Assembly: GCF_031846245.1 (NCBI RefSeq) | Contig: NZ_JAVRIC010000024.1 | Coordinates: 1 to 64,000, forward strand | Length of the DNA stretch: 64,000 nucleotides | Origin: Banduia mediterranea | GTDB taxonomy: Bacteria; Pseudomonadota; Gammaproteobacteria; Nevskiales; Nevskiaceae | Direction: 5' to 3' | Part shown: positions 11,101-21,026 of the stretch, in pieces | Numbering within the stretch: position 1 is the first letter of the stretch | Layout of the letters: every line of letters begins with the position of its first letter | Position numbers and translations under genes: made by a program | The notes under the pieces: model-generated | What the model was told of the DNA's origin: nothing | What the model saw: only the letters and a program-made list of their open reading frames with translations | The model's database searches: none

Positions 11101-11230
11101 AGGCGTGTCGCGCTTCGCGATGGGACTGACGATTGCCAGTGGCATGACCGTAGGCACCCTGTTCACGCTGTACGTGGTGCCGACGATGTACATGTATCTG
11201 GGCAGCGATCACAGTGCAGCTGAAGCTTGA
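8156..11230 (+). CDS. RND multidrug efflux pump, inner membrane permease (HAE1 type)
   Basis: This proton-driven transporter of the resistance-nodulation-division superfamily would extrude hydrophobic or amphipathic compounds through the adjacent TolC-like channel. At 1024 residues it has the full family length, with 12 predicted transmembrane helices and two large periplasmic loops. TM4 carries GMVVDDAIIVLENVYRH with the paired Asp residues for proton relay. The conserved start FIKRPVLATVV sets the ATG at 8156; an open extension upstream overlaps the adaptor gene in another frame. No local repressor gene (TetR or MarR) is present, so regulation is not evident. Confidence 0.94.
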   Translation: MAFTDTFIKRPVLATVVSLVILLLGLRSATDLSVRQFPEIQNAQISITTTYVGADADLVEGFITTPLEREIASAEGIDYLVSSSRQSVSTINAYLRLDTDPGEALTQISTKVNKLRNELPEGSEDPVVQLAESADTASMYLSFYSDVLAENEVTDYVLRVVEPQLTTLEGIQRANVLSSRQFAMRIWLQPQRLAAFNLTAGDVRQALQTNNFLAAVGQTKGSYVQVNLTANTDLRTAEEFRQLAIRSDGSSIVRLGDVARVELGAEDHNTLSFWNGDRATFIGIEVAPDANVLDVMKRVRDVWPSIVDQLPEGMSGTVAYDATEYIEDAIDEVISTLIEAVLIVVIVIYLFLGSIRSVLIPAVTVPLSLVGTLFMMLLFGFSINLLTLLAMVLAIGMVVDDAIIVLENVYRHVEDGMKPFDAAIKGARELVGPIVAMTITLVAVYLPIGFLGGLTGKLFTEFAFTLAGSVLLSGVVALTLSPMMCAKLLKARRPEEEQKGFAAFLDRNFERLRLRYRSSVSSMLDTKIVVAIFGAVVLVSCYFLFVSAPSELAPAEDSGFAVSVMETDPFATIDYFGKYAQDWSERLKQQPAIDRFFMVTGFGGMNNNSGFTGIMLKSYDQRDVSTTDLVNNALQVAGSQVPGMQVQTFQPPSLPTAGQGIPIEFVIGTTQSQRVLYDVVQDVLSKARESRKFIFIDSNLKYDRPQTRVEIDRDKAAALGLDMTQIGGDLASLLSGGYVNRFSMENRSYKVIPQVERAKRLNSDQLEDYYTRARDGSLVPLSTFATLSHSVQPQVLNRFQQLNAATVSGMQRPGIAIGDAIATLEQIARETIPSGFSIDYAGQSRQFKNEGSALLLTFAFAIIIIYLVLAAQFESFRDPVIMLVTVPMSICGALIFINLLGLFWVPGASINIYTQVGLVTLIGVIAKHGILIVEFANQLQVQGYDKRKAIEEAASIRLRPILMTTAALVIAMVPLLIASGAGGVSRFAMGLTIASGMTVGTLFTLYVVPTMYMYLGSDHSAAEA

Positions 11231-11473
11231 GTGGCTTGCCGGCATCCATTGTTAAGGTGCGGGTGATGGTATCGGCTCTGCGATAAGCGCAAACGTTCCG
11301 CCATTACCGGCGCGCGCTGTCACGCGGTGGGTGCCCATCATTCCGGGACCCCGCCTTTCTGGAACCCGGAATTCACGCGAGGTCTCGGGCCGCTAAGTGG
11401 ATTCCGAATCAGGTCCGCAGCCGTCCGGAACGACGGCAATGGAGTGCACTGCAACCGACCCGGGCGAGAACCC

Positions 11474-11502
11474 AAAAAGAAGCCCCGCCGGGACGGGGCT
11501 TC
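11474..11502 (-). terminator. Rho-independent terminator of the OmpA-like gene
   Basis: On the minus strand, GAAGCCCCG (11494-11502) pairs with CGGGGCTTC (11479-11487) around a 6-nt loop and is followed by TTTTT (complement of 11474-11478). It starts 18 nt after the stop codon of the minus-strand gene. The upstream gap (11231-11470) contains another 8-bp inverted repeat, ATTCCGGG/CCCGGAAT at 11340-11372, but no gene. Confidence 0.88.
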
Positions 11503-11520
11503 CCACATCATCAGGACGAA

Positions 11521-12783
11521 CTATTCGCCGAGAATTTTCAGCTCGACACGCCGATTGAGCTCGCGTCCCTCGTCGCTGTCGTTGTCGGCAATCGGTGAGG
11601 ACTCGCCATGACCTGCCGTGCTCATGCGGGCCTCGTCGACACCGCGTCCGGTCAGGTACTCCTTGACGGCGATCGCCCGCTGTTCGGAGAGCTTCTGGTT
11701 GTAGCTGTCGCTGCCACGGCTGTCGGTGTGTCCGCCGATCTCGACCTCCATGTCCGATTGCGACAGCAGGGTGTCGGCCACGCCATCGAGAATCACCTTC
11801 GCGTTGGCGGTGAGGCGCGCTTCGTCGAATTCGAAGGTGACACCGCGCAGCACCACGACATCGCCGCTGGCACAGCCGCTTTCGTCCACCGGTTCGCCGG
11901 GGAACGGTGCGCGGCAGCTGCTCAGGGCGCAGCCGGTCTCGTTGACGACGGTGCCCGGCGGGGTGTCCGGACACTGGTCGATGCGGTCGACCACGCCATC
12001 GCCATCCGAATCGAGTTCGCAACCATAGTCGTCCACGAGGGCGCCCTTGGGCGTGTTCGGGCACTTGTCGGTGTCGTTGGGAACGCCGTCGCCATCGCTG
12101 TCGACGTCGACCACCTGAACCGGTTCGGGTGCGGGCTCTTCCACATCCGGATAGTGGCCGAGCGGAAACTGCAGGCCGATATTGAAGACGCCGTCATAGA
12201 AGGCATTGTCGCCGCCACGGCCGGCAAACTCGTTTTCGTGCGAATCCATGCGGTAGCGCGCCTCGACGCGCAAAGACGCGCCATTGAGGTCGTTTCCCAG
12301 CGAAAACAGGTAGCCAAGACCGGCGTCGCCCACAGTGCTGTCGTAGTTGTGATTGCAGCTGGCCAGGCCGGTTTGAATTTCGCACGGTGCGTCGTCGGTC
12401 TGGCCGTAGTAGGCCGCGATGATGCCGTACAGCCCGGGCAGGCTCCGCATCGGGAACACCATGGCGCCGAGGCCGATGCCCTTGAAGTCGGCCTTGTCGG
12501 TATTGCCGGACACGTCGTAGTCCGACTCGAAGGAGTTGAAGAAGCCGGTGAGTTCGACGTTGAGACCGTAGGTCAGCGGTATGCCGAAGCTGAGCTGTGC
12601 GCCGAGTCCATCTTCGGTGAGACGATCACCATCGGCGACCGCGTACGAGAACATCGGTGCCACGTAGGCGCGCTGGTCGCGATCGGCCTGTGCCGGCGAG
12701 GCGACCAGGGCCGCGAGCATGCTCGCGGCCAGAATGAATTTTGTGTATGAGCCTGCCCAGGACTGCATTTGTCCTTTTTTCAT
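11521..12783 (-). CDS. OmpA-family outer membrane protein with thrombospondin type 3 repeats
   Basis: This is a two-domain outer membrane protein. The 420-residue precursor has a signal peptide (cleavage near SPAQA-D, about residue 34). A beta-barrel region follows (about 35-215), then two calcium-binding-type repeats with DSDGDG cores (about 235-300). The C-terminal OmpA domain contains [15 protein letters not shown] and LSEQRA, which bind peptidoglycan. It resembles OprF-like proteins and probably links the envelope to the cell wall. ATG at 12783 was chosen because GGGAGAGG precedes it and the signal peptide starts there. It is transcribed divergently from prfB. Confidence 0.9.
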   Translation of the reverse strand: MKKGQMQSWAGSYTKFILAASMLAALVASPAQADRDQRAYVAPMFSYAVADGDRLTEDGLGAQLSFGIPLTYGLNVELTGFFNSFESDYDVSGNTDKADFKGIGLGAMVFPMRSLPGLYGIIAAYYGQTDDAPCEIQTGLASCNHNYDSTVGDAGLGYLFSLGNDLNGASLRVEARYRMDSHENEFAGRGGDNAFYDGVFNIGLQFPLGHYPDVEEPAPEPVQVVDVDSDGDGVPNDTDKCPNTPKGALVDDYGCELDSDGDGVVDRIDQCPDTPPGTVVNETGCALSSCRAPFPGEPVDESGCASGDVVVLRGVTFEFDEARLTANAKVILDGVADTLLSQSDMEVEIGGHTDSRGSDSYNQKLSEQRAIAVKEYLTGRGVDEARMSTAGHGESSPIADNDSDEGRELNRRVELKILGE

Positions 12784-12917
12784 AGCCTCTCCCGTGAGCG
12801 TTTGCGCCTGGCGTTTGCCAGCCGGAACTATAGCAGCGCCGCCGGCTTGCATTACACTGCGCGCCCCGTAAATCCTAGACCGTCGGACTGGGTCCGTCGT
12901 GACATTACGAGCGTTCC

Positions 12918-14013
12918 ATGGAAATCAACCCGATCAAGAGTGAGATTACGGCCCTGCAGGAGCGCTTTGCGCAACTGCGGGGCTATCTTTGAGTACGACC
13001 TGAAGCGTGACCGGCTCGTCGAAGTCGATGCGGAACTTGAGCAACCCGATGTGTGGAGCGACCCCGAACGCGCGCAGGCGCTCGGCAAGGAACGCGCACG
13101 CCTGGTGGGCATCGTCGAGCCGATCAACCAGGCCGCCGGCGGCCTGAGCGATGCGGCCGAGCTGTTGGCGATGGCCGCGGCGGAAAACGACGAGGCGACC
13201 GTCGAGGAGGTGGCGCGAGATGTCGCCCACTATCGCAAGCAGGCCGACGATCTCGAATTCCGGCGCATGTTTTCCGGCGAGATGGACGAGGCCAATGCGT
13301 ATGTCGACATCCAGTCCGGTTCCGGCGGCACCGAGGCGCAGGACTGGGCTGACATGCTGCTGCGCATGTATCTGCGCTGGGCCGACGATCATGAATTCAA
13401 GGTCGAAGTGCTGGAACGCTCGGACGGTGAAGTCGCGGGGCTCAAGAGCGCGGCGCTGTTTATCGAGGGGCCGTATGCCTATGGCTGGTTGCGCACCGAA
13501 TCCGGCGTGCATCGCCTGGTCCGCAAGTCGCCGTTCGATTCGGGTGCACGTCGGCACACCTCGTTTGCCGGGGTCTACGTGTCTCCGGAAGTCGACGACA
13601 GCATCGATATCGAAATCAACCCGGCGGATCTAAGAGTCGATACCTATCGTTCATCCGGCGCTGGCGGCCAGCACGTCAACAAGACCGAATCGGCGATCCG
13701 CATCACCCACGGCCCCACCGGCATTGTCGTGGCCTGTCAGACCGAACGCTCCCAGCACCAGAACCGCGATCGCGCGATGAAGATGCTGAAGGCAAAAATG
13801 TTCGAGCAGGAGATGCAGAAGCGCAACGCCGAAAAGCAGCGCATCGAAGACGCCAAGACCGACATCGAGTGGGGTTATCAGATCCGTTCCTACGTGCTCG
13901 ACCAGTCGCGCATCAAGGATCTGCGAACCGGACTGGAAATTTCAGATACGCAGCGCGTGCTCGACGGCGACCTCGACCGTTTCATTGAGGAAAGTCTCAA
14001 GCAGGGCCTGTAA
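12918..14013 (+). CDS. prfB: Peptide chain release factor 2 (programmed +1 frameshift)
   Basis: RF2 recognises UGA and UAA and triggers peptide release. Translation starts at ATG 12918 and meets an in-frame TGA at codon 25 (12990-12992). A +1 shift at CTT-T continues the frame at 12991 and yields 364 residues, the normal length. The downstream part has the stop-codon-reading SPF tripeptide ([15 protein letters not shown]) and the peptidyl-transferase GGQ motif ([15 protein letters not shown]). The site resembles the E. coli one: a GGGG stretch, a 3-nt spacer, then CTT TGA. The arrangement senses RF2 shortage. lysS follows after 34 nt, the same prfB-lysS order as in E. coli. Confidence 0.96.
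12978..12993 (+). promoter_or_regulatory. RF2 autoregulatory frameshift site
   Basis: The stretch CGGGGCTATCTTTGAG contains an internal Shine-Dalgarno-like GGGG, the slippery CTT, and the in-frame TGA at 12990-12992. The residue following the shift is Glu, giving RGYLEYDL. The base after TGA is G, whereas E. coli has C. Confidence 0.93.
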
Positions 14014-14047
14014 GACTCGTGGAAAATTTCCGCAAAACGACGCAGAC

Positions 14048-15547
<1,500 letters not shown>

Positions 15548-15623
15548 GAACAGAGATAACGAAAGCCTCGACGGTAACCCAAGGCCTCCCCGCTGTTTTC
15601 GCCTCACGCCGCCAAGCCGCCAA

Positions 15624-16580
15624 TCAGCCATTGCCCTCGGTGACATTGCGCGGCGAGTATTCATAGGCAAGCGCATGGCGTAGCGGCCCCTGCGCGGTGC
15701 ATAGTTGGGCGGATTCCGCGTGCGAGATCTGCAGCACGGCGGAGGCGCAGACTTCGCCATCCGGCAGGACCACCGAATCGACGACTTCACCGACCGCAGG
15801 ACCGTCCGGGCTGCCGTCGTGGATGCTGGTGCCGGGCGACAGCAATTGTTCTGCCCGGATCAGGTACATCCGGCGCTTTACCGCGCCGAGATAGTGCACG
15901 CGTGCCACCACTTCCTGGCCGGTGTAGCAGCCCTTGTTGTAGTCGATGCCACCGATCTGGTCGAGGTTGGCCATCTGCGGCACGAAATGGTCCTGGGTCT
16001 CCGGATAGACCACCGGTGTGCCGGAAAAGATATCCGAGATTCGCCATTCGGTATCGCCGCCGGGAACGGGCGCTTCGTCACCGGCGTCTTCGTTGGGCGT
16101 GCGCAGGCGGTAGACCGAGAATCTCGGCAGATCGTCCCAGCGCCGCATGAAACTCACGTTCTCGAAGGTCAGCGTACCGAAGGCTTCACGCGGCAGATGA
16201 AGCTCGCGGGCGATGCGCGGCAGGCGCTTCTGATCGGCGCCGCCGAGTGCGTAGATCGTGAAGCGGTTCGACACGTCCTCCAGAGTCACCTTGGAGCGCA
16301 GCACGAACATCTTGAGGCGGGTGAGCGTCGGCGTCACCAGCGATCCCGGCATTTCAAGATAGATGCCGTGAGGACGAACGAACGCATGAATCACCGCGAG
16401 CATGCGGCCCTTGGGACTGTTGAGGCTGGTGATCTGGCCCCGGGTCTCGCTGAGGCGTCGGACATCGTTGCTGAGTTGGCCCTGCAGGAAGGAGACGGCA
16501 TCATCTCCCGCCACACGAATCAGTCCGAGATCGTGCAGGGGACGGCAGTGAACACGGATATAGTCGAGCATGCCGTTCAA
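15624..16580 (-). CDS. ygfZ: Folate-dependent iron-sulfur cluster protein YgfZ (GcvT-like)
   Basis: YgfZ binds tetrahydrofolate and helps maintain certain iron-sulfur enzymes. The 318-residue protein shows the family signature KGCYTGQEVVARVHYLG (about 212-228), whose Cys is essential in E. coli. The N-terminal LSNDV segment is GcvT-like. The best start is TTG at 16580, 9 nt after GGAGG on the minus strand; the ATG six bases further in (16571) would be too far from that site. Its position beside sdhAF4 and the sdh operon fits a role around Fe-S enzymes, though it is on the opposite strand. Confidence 0.9.
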   Translation of the reverse strand: MNGMLDYIRVHCRPLHDLGLIRVAGDDAVSFLQGQLSNDVRRLSETRGQITSLNSPKGRMLAVIHAFVRPHGIYLEMPGSLVTPTLTRLKMFVLRSKVTLEDVSNRFTIYALGGADQKRLPRIARELHLPREAFGTLTFENVSFMRRWDDLPRFSVYRLRTPNEDAGDEAPVPGGDTEWRISDIFSGTPVVYPETQDHFVPQMANLDQIGGIDYNKGCYTGQEVVARVHYLGAVKRRMYLIRAEQLLSPGTSIHDGSPDGPAVGEVVDSVVLPDGEVCASAVLQISHAESAQLCTAQGPLRHALAYEYSPRNVTEGNG

Positions 16581-16685
16581 ATTTTAACGCCTCCAGGACA
16601 TCCAAAGACAGGGTTCGAACACGATCTTCGTTGCGGTGTGGTGACGGAATTTGTCAAACTACCGCGCCTTCTCCAGATCGTATCG

Positions 16686-16880
16686 ATGAATTCCGAAAGC
16701 AAAAAGGATGCAGGGGACGAGAGCCGCAAGCTCTCGATCATCGTGCAGACGCCTGTCCAGGGACCAGAAGCCGGGATCGAGAAGCCGTCACGTCCCCGTG
16801 AAATCGGCGGACGCAAGGACGGGACCGAACCAACACGGTTTGGTGATTGGGAGAAAAAAGGCCGCTGTATCGATTTCTGA
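16686..16880 (+). CDS. Small DUF1674 protein, succinate dehydrogenase assembly factor 4-like
   Basis: This 64-residue protein ends in EIGGRKDGTEPTRFGDWEKKG and a CIDF tail, the hallmark of DUF1674 (SdhAF4 in mitochondria). Members of that family bind flavinylated SdhA and promote assembly of succinate dehydrogenase. It lies 83 nt upstream of sdhC in the same direction, which supports that role. The N-terminal half is charged and low in complexity, as is usual for the family. ATG at 16686 is the only good start; the ribosome binding site is poor. A longer open frame runs through it from the antisense of ygfZ and should not be mistaken for the gene. Confidence 0.85.
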   Translation: MNSESKKDAGDESRKLSIIVQTPVQGPEAGIEKPSRPREIGGRKDGTEPTRFGDWEKKGRCIDF

Positions 16881-16963
16881 TCGATACTGTTCAGCGGTTC
16901 GCGGGGCATGCGAACCGAATCCAAAAACCTGACGATTCACGTCCCTTACTTCTGGGAGTCGGA

Positions 16964-17365
16964 ATGAGCGCGAAGTCTGCACAGACGAGCCGGCCGCTGT
17001 CACCGTTCATGCTCGGGCCTTATTACAAGCCCCAATTGACGTCCATGCTGTCGATCACGCATCGCCTGACGGGCGTTGCCCTGTCGGTCGGTACGATCTT
17101 TCTGGTGGCCTGGCTGATGGCTGCTGCCGCCGGCGAACAAAGCTATGCCGCATTCAGCGAATGCGCGTCCGCCTGGTACGGGCAGATCATTCTGATCGGT
17201 TTCACCTGGGCGCTGAGCTTCCATCTGTGCAACGGTCTGCGCCACCTGTGGTGGGATCTCGGCCGCGGTTTCGATCTCAAGACCGTCTACGCGACCGGCT
17301 ATGCCGTCGTCATTGTCTCCATCGTGCTGACAGCCAGCGTCTGGCTCGTCGCCTGTTGTCTCTGA
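16964..17365 (+). CDS. sdhC: Succinate dehydrogenase cytochrome b556 subunit
   Basis: SdhC is one of two membrane anchors that hold heme b and the quinone site of complex II. The 133-residue protein has three predicted transmembrane helices. It carries the signature SITHRLTGVAL (about 30-40) and FHLCNGLRHLWWD, which includes the heme-ligand His. ATG at 16964 follows GGGAG at good spacing. It begins the run sdhC-sdhD-sdhA-(DUF2939)-sdhB. Confidence 0.95.
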   Translation: MSAKSAQTSRPLSPFMLGPYYKPQLTSMLSITHRLTGVALSVGTIFLVAWLMAAAAGEQSYAAFSECASAWYGQIILIGFTWALSFHLCNGLRHLWWDLGRGFDLKTVYATGYAVVIVSIVLTASVWLVACCL

Positions 17366-17375
17366 GGGGCCGTCC

Positions 17376-17759
17376 ATGAGCATTCGTTCTCCGCTTTCGC
17401 GTGCGCGCGGCCTCGGCAGCGCCAAGGATGGTGTGCAGCACTGGTGGGTGCAGCGTGTCTCCGCCGTGGCCCTGGTACCGCTGGTGATCTGGTTCATGTA
17501 CAGCGTGGCCGGCATGTCCGATGCGCCCTATCTGGAGTTCGTGTCCTGGGTGCGTCAACCCTGGGTCACGGTGCTGCTGGTGCTGTTCATCGGCACGACG
17601 CTGTATCACTCCGCCCTGGGGCTGCAGGTGGTGCTTGAGGACTACGTGTCCGGCGAATTCAAGAAAATCGCCAGCATCATCGCCGTCAAGCTGGCCTGCG
17701 CGGTGCTTGCCGTCGCCGCCATCTTCGCCGTTCTGAAAATTGCGTTCGGGAGCATTTGA
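17376..17759 (+). CDS. sdhD: Succinate dehydrogenase membrane anchor subunit
   Basis: SdhD is the second membrane anchor of complex II, with three predicted transmembrane helices in 127 residues. Its [19 protein letters not shown] start and the [15 protein letters not shown] segment, with the second heme-ligand His, are typical. It begins 10 nt after sdhC, and its TGA stop overlaps the sdhA ATG by one base (ATTTGATG), indicating coupled translation. Confidence 0.94.
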   Translation: MSIRSPLSRARGLGSAKDGVQHWWVQRVSAVALVPLVIWFMYSVAGMSDAPYLEFVSWVRQPWVTVLLVLFIGTTLYHSALGLQVVLEDYVSGEFKKIASIIAVKLACAVLAVAAIFAVLKIAFGSI

Positions 17760-19546
17760 TGTCCGCTTACGAGATCGTTGATCACAAATACGATGTCATC
17801 GTTGTCGGCGCCGGCGGCGCCGGGCTTCGCGCCACCGTCGGCCTGTCACAGGCTGGTCTGAAAACCGCCAATATCACCAAGGTGTTCCCGACACGCAGCC
17901 ACACCGTGGCGGCGCAGGGCGGCATTTCCGCTGCGCTCGCCAACATGGGCGAGGACGACTGGCGCTGGCACATGTACGACACCGTCAAGGGCTCGGACTG
18001 GCTCGGCGACCAGGACGCGATCCAGTACATGTGTCGTGAGGCGATTCCGGCGATCATCGAACTCGAACACTGGGGCGTACCGTTTTCGCGTACCGAAGAA
18101 GGCAAGGTCTACCAGCGTCCGTTCGGCGGCATGACCACGCACTACGGCGAAGGCACCGCGCAGCGCACCTGTGCCGCGGCCGACCGTACCGGTCACGCCA
18201 TGCTGCACGCGATGTACCAGCAGTCGCTGAAAGCGCGTGCCGAGTTCTTCGTCGAGTATTTCGCGATCGACCTGCTGACCGACACCGACGGTAGCGTGCA
18301 TGGCGTGCTCGCCTGGGATCTGTCGACCGGCCAGCTGCACCGTTTCCGTGCGCAGACGGTGATTCTGGCCACCGGCGGCTATGGTCGCGCCTTCTTCTCG
18401 GCGACCTCGGCGCATACCTGCACCGGCGACGGTGGCGGCATGGCGCTGCGCGCCGGCATTCCGCTGCAGGACATGGAATTCGTGCAGTTCCACCCGACCG
18501 GCATCTACGGTTCCGGCTGTCTGATCACCGAAGGTGCGCGCGGCGAGGGCGGCTATCTCACCAATTCCGAGGGTGAGCGTTTCATGGAGCGCTACGCGCC
18601 GAACCGCAAGGATCTGGCCTCACGCGATGTGGTGTCGCGCGCCATGACCATCGAGATCGGCGAAGGGCGCGGCGTCGGTCCGGACAAGGACCACATCCAT
18701 CTGCACCTCGAACACCTCGGCCCCGAAGTGCTGCACGAGCGCCTGCCGGGCATCTCCGAGACCGCCCGCGTGTTTGCCGGCGTCGATGTGACCAAGGAGC
18801 CGATTCCGGTGTTGCCGACGGTGCACTACAACATGGGCGGCGTCCCGGCCAACTTCAACGGTGAAGTGGTGACCTGCACGGACGGTCAGAACGACACCGT
18901 GATTCCGGGCCTGATGGCGGTCGGCGAAGCGGCCTGCGTTTCGGTGCACGGCGCCAATCGACTGGGCTCGAACTCGCTGCTGGACCTGGTGGTGTTCGGT
19001 CGCGCCGCGGCACTGCATGCGGCCAGGATCGTCAAGCCGGGCGGTGCGCACAAGAACATCTCCAAGGACTCCGAGGAGCGGGCGCTGGCCCGGTTCGACG
19101 CGCTGCGTCACTCCAAGGGTTCCACGTCCACCTCGACGATCCGCAGCAACATGCAGCGCACCATGCAGAATCATGCGGCCGTGTTCCGCACCGGTGAGTC
19201 GCTGTCCGAAGGCATCGAGAAGCTCAAGGACGTGATCGGCTCGTTCTCGGACGTGAAGCTGGCCGATTCCTCGATGGTCTGGAACTCGGACCTCGTCGAG
19301 ACGCTGGAGCTGGACAACCTGCTCGGCCAGGCCCTGGTCACGATCAGCTCGGCGGGCAACCGGCTGGAATCGCGCGGCGCACACGCGCGCGAAGACTATC
19401 CGGACCGCAACGATGAATCCTGGATGAAGCATTCGCTGGCCTGGCGTACCAGTGCCACGGACGTGAAGATCGATTTCCGGCCGGTGCACATGTACACGCT
19501 GGACGATGAAACCGAAGTGGTACCGCCCAAGGCCCGCGTCTACTGA
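17759..19546 (+). CDS. sdhA: Succinate dehydrogenase flavoprotein subunit
   Basis: SdhA oxidises succinate to fumarate at a covalently bound FAD. The 595-residue protein has the dinucleotide fold [10 protein letters not shown], the HTVAAQGG motif whose His carries FAD, and the active-site regions [21 protein letters not shown] and [16 protein letters not shown] at 17759 overlaps the sdhD stop; a TTG one codon earlier is also in frame. FAD attachment should need SdhE, encoded about 2.3 kb downstream at 21875. Confidence 0.97.
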   Translation: MSAYEIVDHKYDVIVVGAGGAGLRATVGLSQAGLKTANITKVFPTRSHTVAAQGGISAALANMGEDDWRWHMYDTVKGSDWLGDQDAIQYMCREAIPAIIELEHWGVPFSRTEEGKVYQRPFGGMTTHYGEGTAQRTCAAADRTGHAMLHAMYQQSLKARAEFFVEYFAIDLLTDTDGSVHGVLAWDLSTGQLHRFRAQTVILATGGYGRAFFSATSAHTCTGDGGGMALRAGIPLQDMEFVQFHPTGIYGSGCLITEGARGEGGYLTNSEGERFMERYAPNRKDLASRDVVSRAMTIEIGEGRGVGPDKDHIHLHLEHLGPEVLHERLPGISETARVFAGVDVTKEPIPVLPTVHYNMGGVPANFNGEVVTCTDGQNDTVIPGLMAVGEAACVSVHGANRLGSNSLLDLVVFGRAAALHAARIVKPGGAHKNISKDSEERALARFDALRHSKGSTSTSTIRSNMQRTMQNHAAVFRTGESLSEGIEKLKDVIGSFSDVKLADSSMVWNSDLVETLELDNLLGQALVTISSAGNRLESRGAHAREDYPDRNDESWMKHSLAWRTSATDVKIDFRPVHMYTLDDETEVVPPKARVY

Positions 19547-19564
19547 TCGAAGGGACCGCGCGCG

Positions 19565-20104
19565 ATGGGGCGAATCCTGCTGCTGCTGGTCGTGCTCGCC
19601 GCCGTGCTGGTCGGCGGTTTCGTCGCGCTGCCGTTTCTGAGTCTGTCCAGGCTCAGTGCGGCGATCGAGTCCGGTGACACCGCCAAGCTGGACGCGGTGG
19701 TGGACTTTGAAACGCTGCGCCAGAACCTGCGGGCTCAGGCCCGGCGCAGGATCGACGAGCGCAGCGAGGACAAGCCCCTCGGCGCCCTGCGCTCCGTTGT
19801 CGCGGGCCGGATCGCCGAGTACAAGCTGGAACAGGCGAGCACGCCCGAGGGCATGATCGAGATGGCCTGTCGCGACAGCGCGTCCGGTGACGCCACACGG
19901 GGCTGCCCGCTCGATGGAGAGTTTCTCGGCGCCGCTTTCGAGTCGAGTTCAGAGTTTTCGGCACGCGTCTTGCCCGCCAGTGGCAAACCGTACCGCTTGG
20001 TAATGCGACGTCAGGGCCTGCATTGGTCGCTGGTGGACATAGAATCGATGGCCGATGCCGACGAGCACGCGATGTGGCGTGGCGCGGCCGGCCGATACAG
20101 CTAG
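19565..20104 (+). CDS. DUF2939-family protein inside the sdh operon
   Basis: The 179-residue protein begins with a hydrophobic segment (about 3-27) that could be a signal anchor. It continues with [19 protein letters not shown] and a FETLRQNL-type helix characteristic of DUF2939. The remainder is predicted to be periplasmic and has two Cys residues (about 102 and 116) that could form a disulfide. No enzymatic motif is seen, and the family has no established function. It sits 18 nt after sdhA and 8 nt before sdhB, so it is almost certainly co-transcribed with complex II subunits. Confidence 0.82.
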   Translation: MGRILLLLVVLAAVLVGGFVALPFLSLSRLSAAIESGDTAKLDAVVDFETLRQNLRAQARRRIDERSEDKPLGALRSVVAGRIAEYKLEQASTPEGMIEMACRDSASGDATRGCPLDGEFLGAAFESSSEFSARVLPASGKPYRLVMRRQGLHWSLVDIESMADADEHAMWRGAAGRYS

Positions 20105-20112
20105 GAGTGGTC

Positions 20113-20892
20113 ATGGCTCAGTTTTCCCTGCCGAAAAATTCCAAGGTTCAGAAGGGCAAGCATTTTCCGGCACCCGAGGGCGCCACGAATGTGCGCAGCT
20201 TCAAGATCTACCGCTATGACCCGGACAGCGGCAGCAATCCCACGGTCGATGTCTACGATATCGATATGGATGCCTGCGGCCCGATGGTTCTCGATGCCCT
20301 GATCAAGATCAAGAACGAGATCGACGCCACACTGACCTTCCGCCGCTCCTGCCGCGAGGGCATCTGTGGTTCCTGTGCGATGAACATCGACGGCACCAAC
20401 ACCCTGGCCTGTCTGAAGGGCTGCGACGAGGTCAAGGGCGAAGTCGCGATCTATCCGCTGCCGCACATGCCGGTGATCAAGGACCTGGTGCCGGACATGA
20501 CGCACTTCTATGCGCAGTACGAATCGATCGAGCCCTGGCTCAAGACCGACACCCCGGCGCCGACGCGCGAGCGCCTGCAGACCAAGGAAGATCGCGAACT
20601 GCTGGATGGTCTCTACGAGTGCATACTCTGTGCCTGTTGCTCGACCAGCTGCCCGAGCTACTGGTGGAACGGTGATCGCTATCTCGGCCCGGCGATACTG
20701 CTGCAGGCCTACCGCTGGCTGGTGGACTCGCGTGACGAGGCCACCGGCGAACGGCTCGATCAGCTCGAGGATCCGTTCAAGCTGTATCGCTGCCACACGA
20801 TCATGAACTGCGCCAAGACCTGCCCCAAGGGTCTGAACCCGGCGCGCGCGATCGCCGAAACCAAGAAGATGCTGGTCGAGCGTCGCGGCTGA
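20113..20892 (+). CDS. sdhB: Succinate dehydrogenase iron-sulfur subunit
   Basis: SdhB passes electrons from the SdhA flavin to the quinone through three iron-sulfur clusters. The 259-residue protein has the plant-type [2Fe-2S] motif [10 protein letters not shown]-terminal cysteine motifs follow in [12 protein letters not shown] and [17 protein letters not shown], for the [4Fe-4S] and [3Fe-4S] clusters. ATG at 20113 follows AGGAG at good spacing. It ends the sdh structural genes. Confidence 0.97.
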   Translation: MAQFSLPKNSKVQKGKHFPAPEGATNVRSFKIYRYDPDSGSNPTVDVYDIDMDACGPMVLDALIKIKNEIDATLTFRRSCREGICGSCAMNIDGTNTLACLKGCDEVKGEVAIYPLPHMPVIKDLVPDMTHFYAQYESIEPWLKTDTPAPTRERLQTKEDRELLDGLYECILCACCSTSCPSYWWNGDRYLGPAILLQAYRWLVDSRDEATGERLDQLEDPFKLYRCHTIMNCAKTCPKGLNPARAIAETKKMLVERRG

Positions 20893-20923
20893 GATTGCTG
20901 GGACGCCTTTGAAGAGCGCTGTA

Positions 20924-21010
20924 CTCGCGCAGAGACGCGAAGGCGCAAGGATAGGCTTGCAGACCCAATAAGCTCTTGATGTTCCTTGCGCCTTCGCGTC
21001 TCTGCGCGAG
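20924..21010 (+). repeat. Perfect 28-bp inverted repeat after sdhB
   Basis: Arms 20924-20951 and 20983-21010 are exact reverse complements over 28 bp around a 31-nt centre. The arm contains the core CGCAGAGACGCGAAGGCGCA. There is no T-run. Similar GCAGAGACGC...AAGG sequences are familiar as dispersed intergenic repeats in gammaproteobacteria. It lies between the convergent sdhB and NYN-protein genes and could end transcription from both sides by structure alone. Confidence 0.9.
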
Positions 21011-21026
21011 CCCATAAGTTGTGTGG

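Noticed and set aside
15705-16880. A 391-codon plus-strand open frame through ygfZ
   Set aside because: Only its last 64 codons (the DUF1674 gene at 16686) look like protein; the rest is the antisense of ygfZ.
16847-16963. N-terminal extension of sdhC from an ATG at 16847
   Set aside because: The 39 extra residues overlap the DUF1674 gene in another frame and do not resemble SdhC; ATG 16964 has a clear ribosome binding site.
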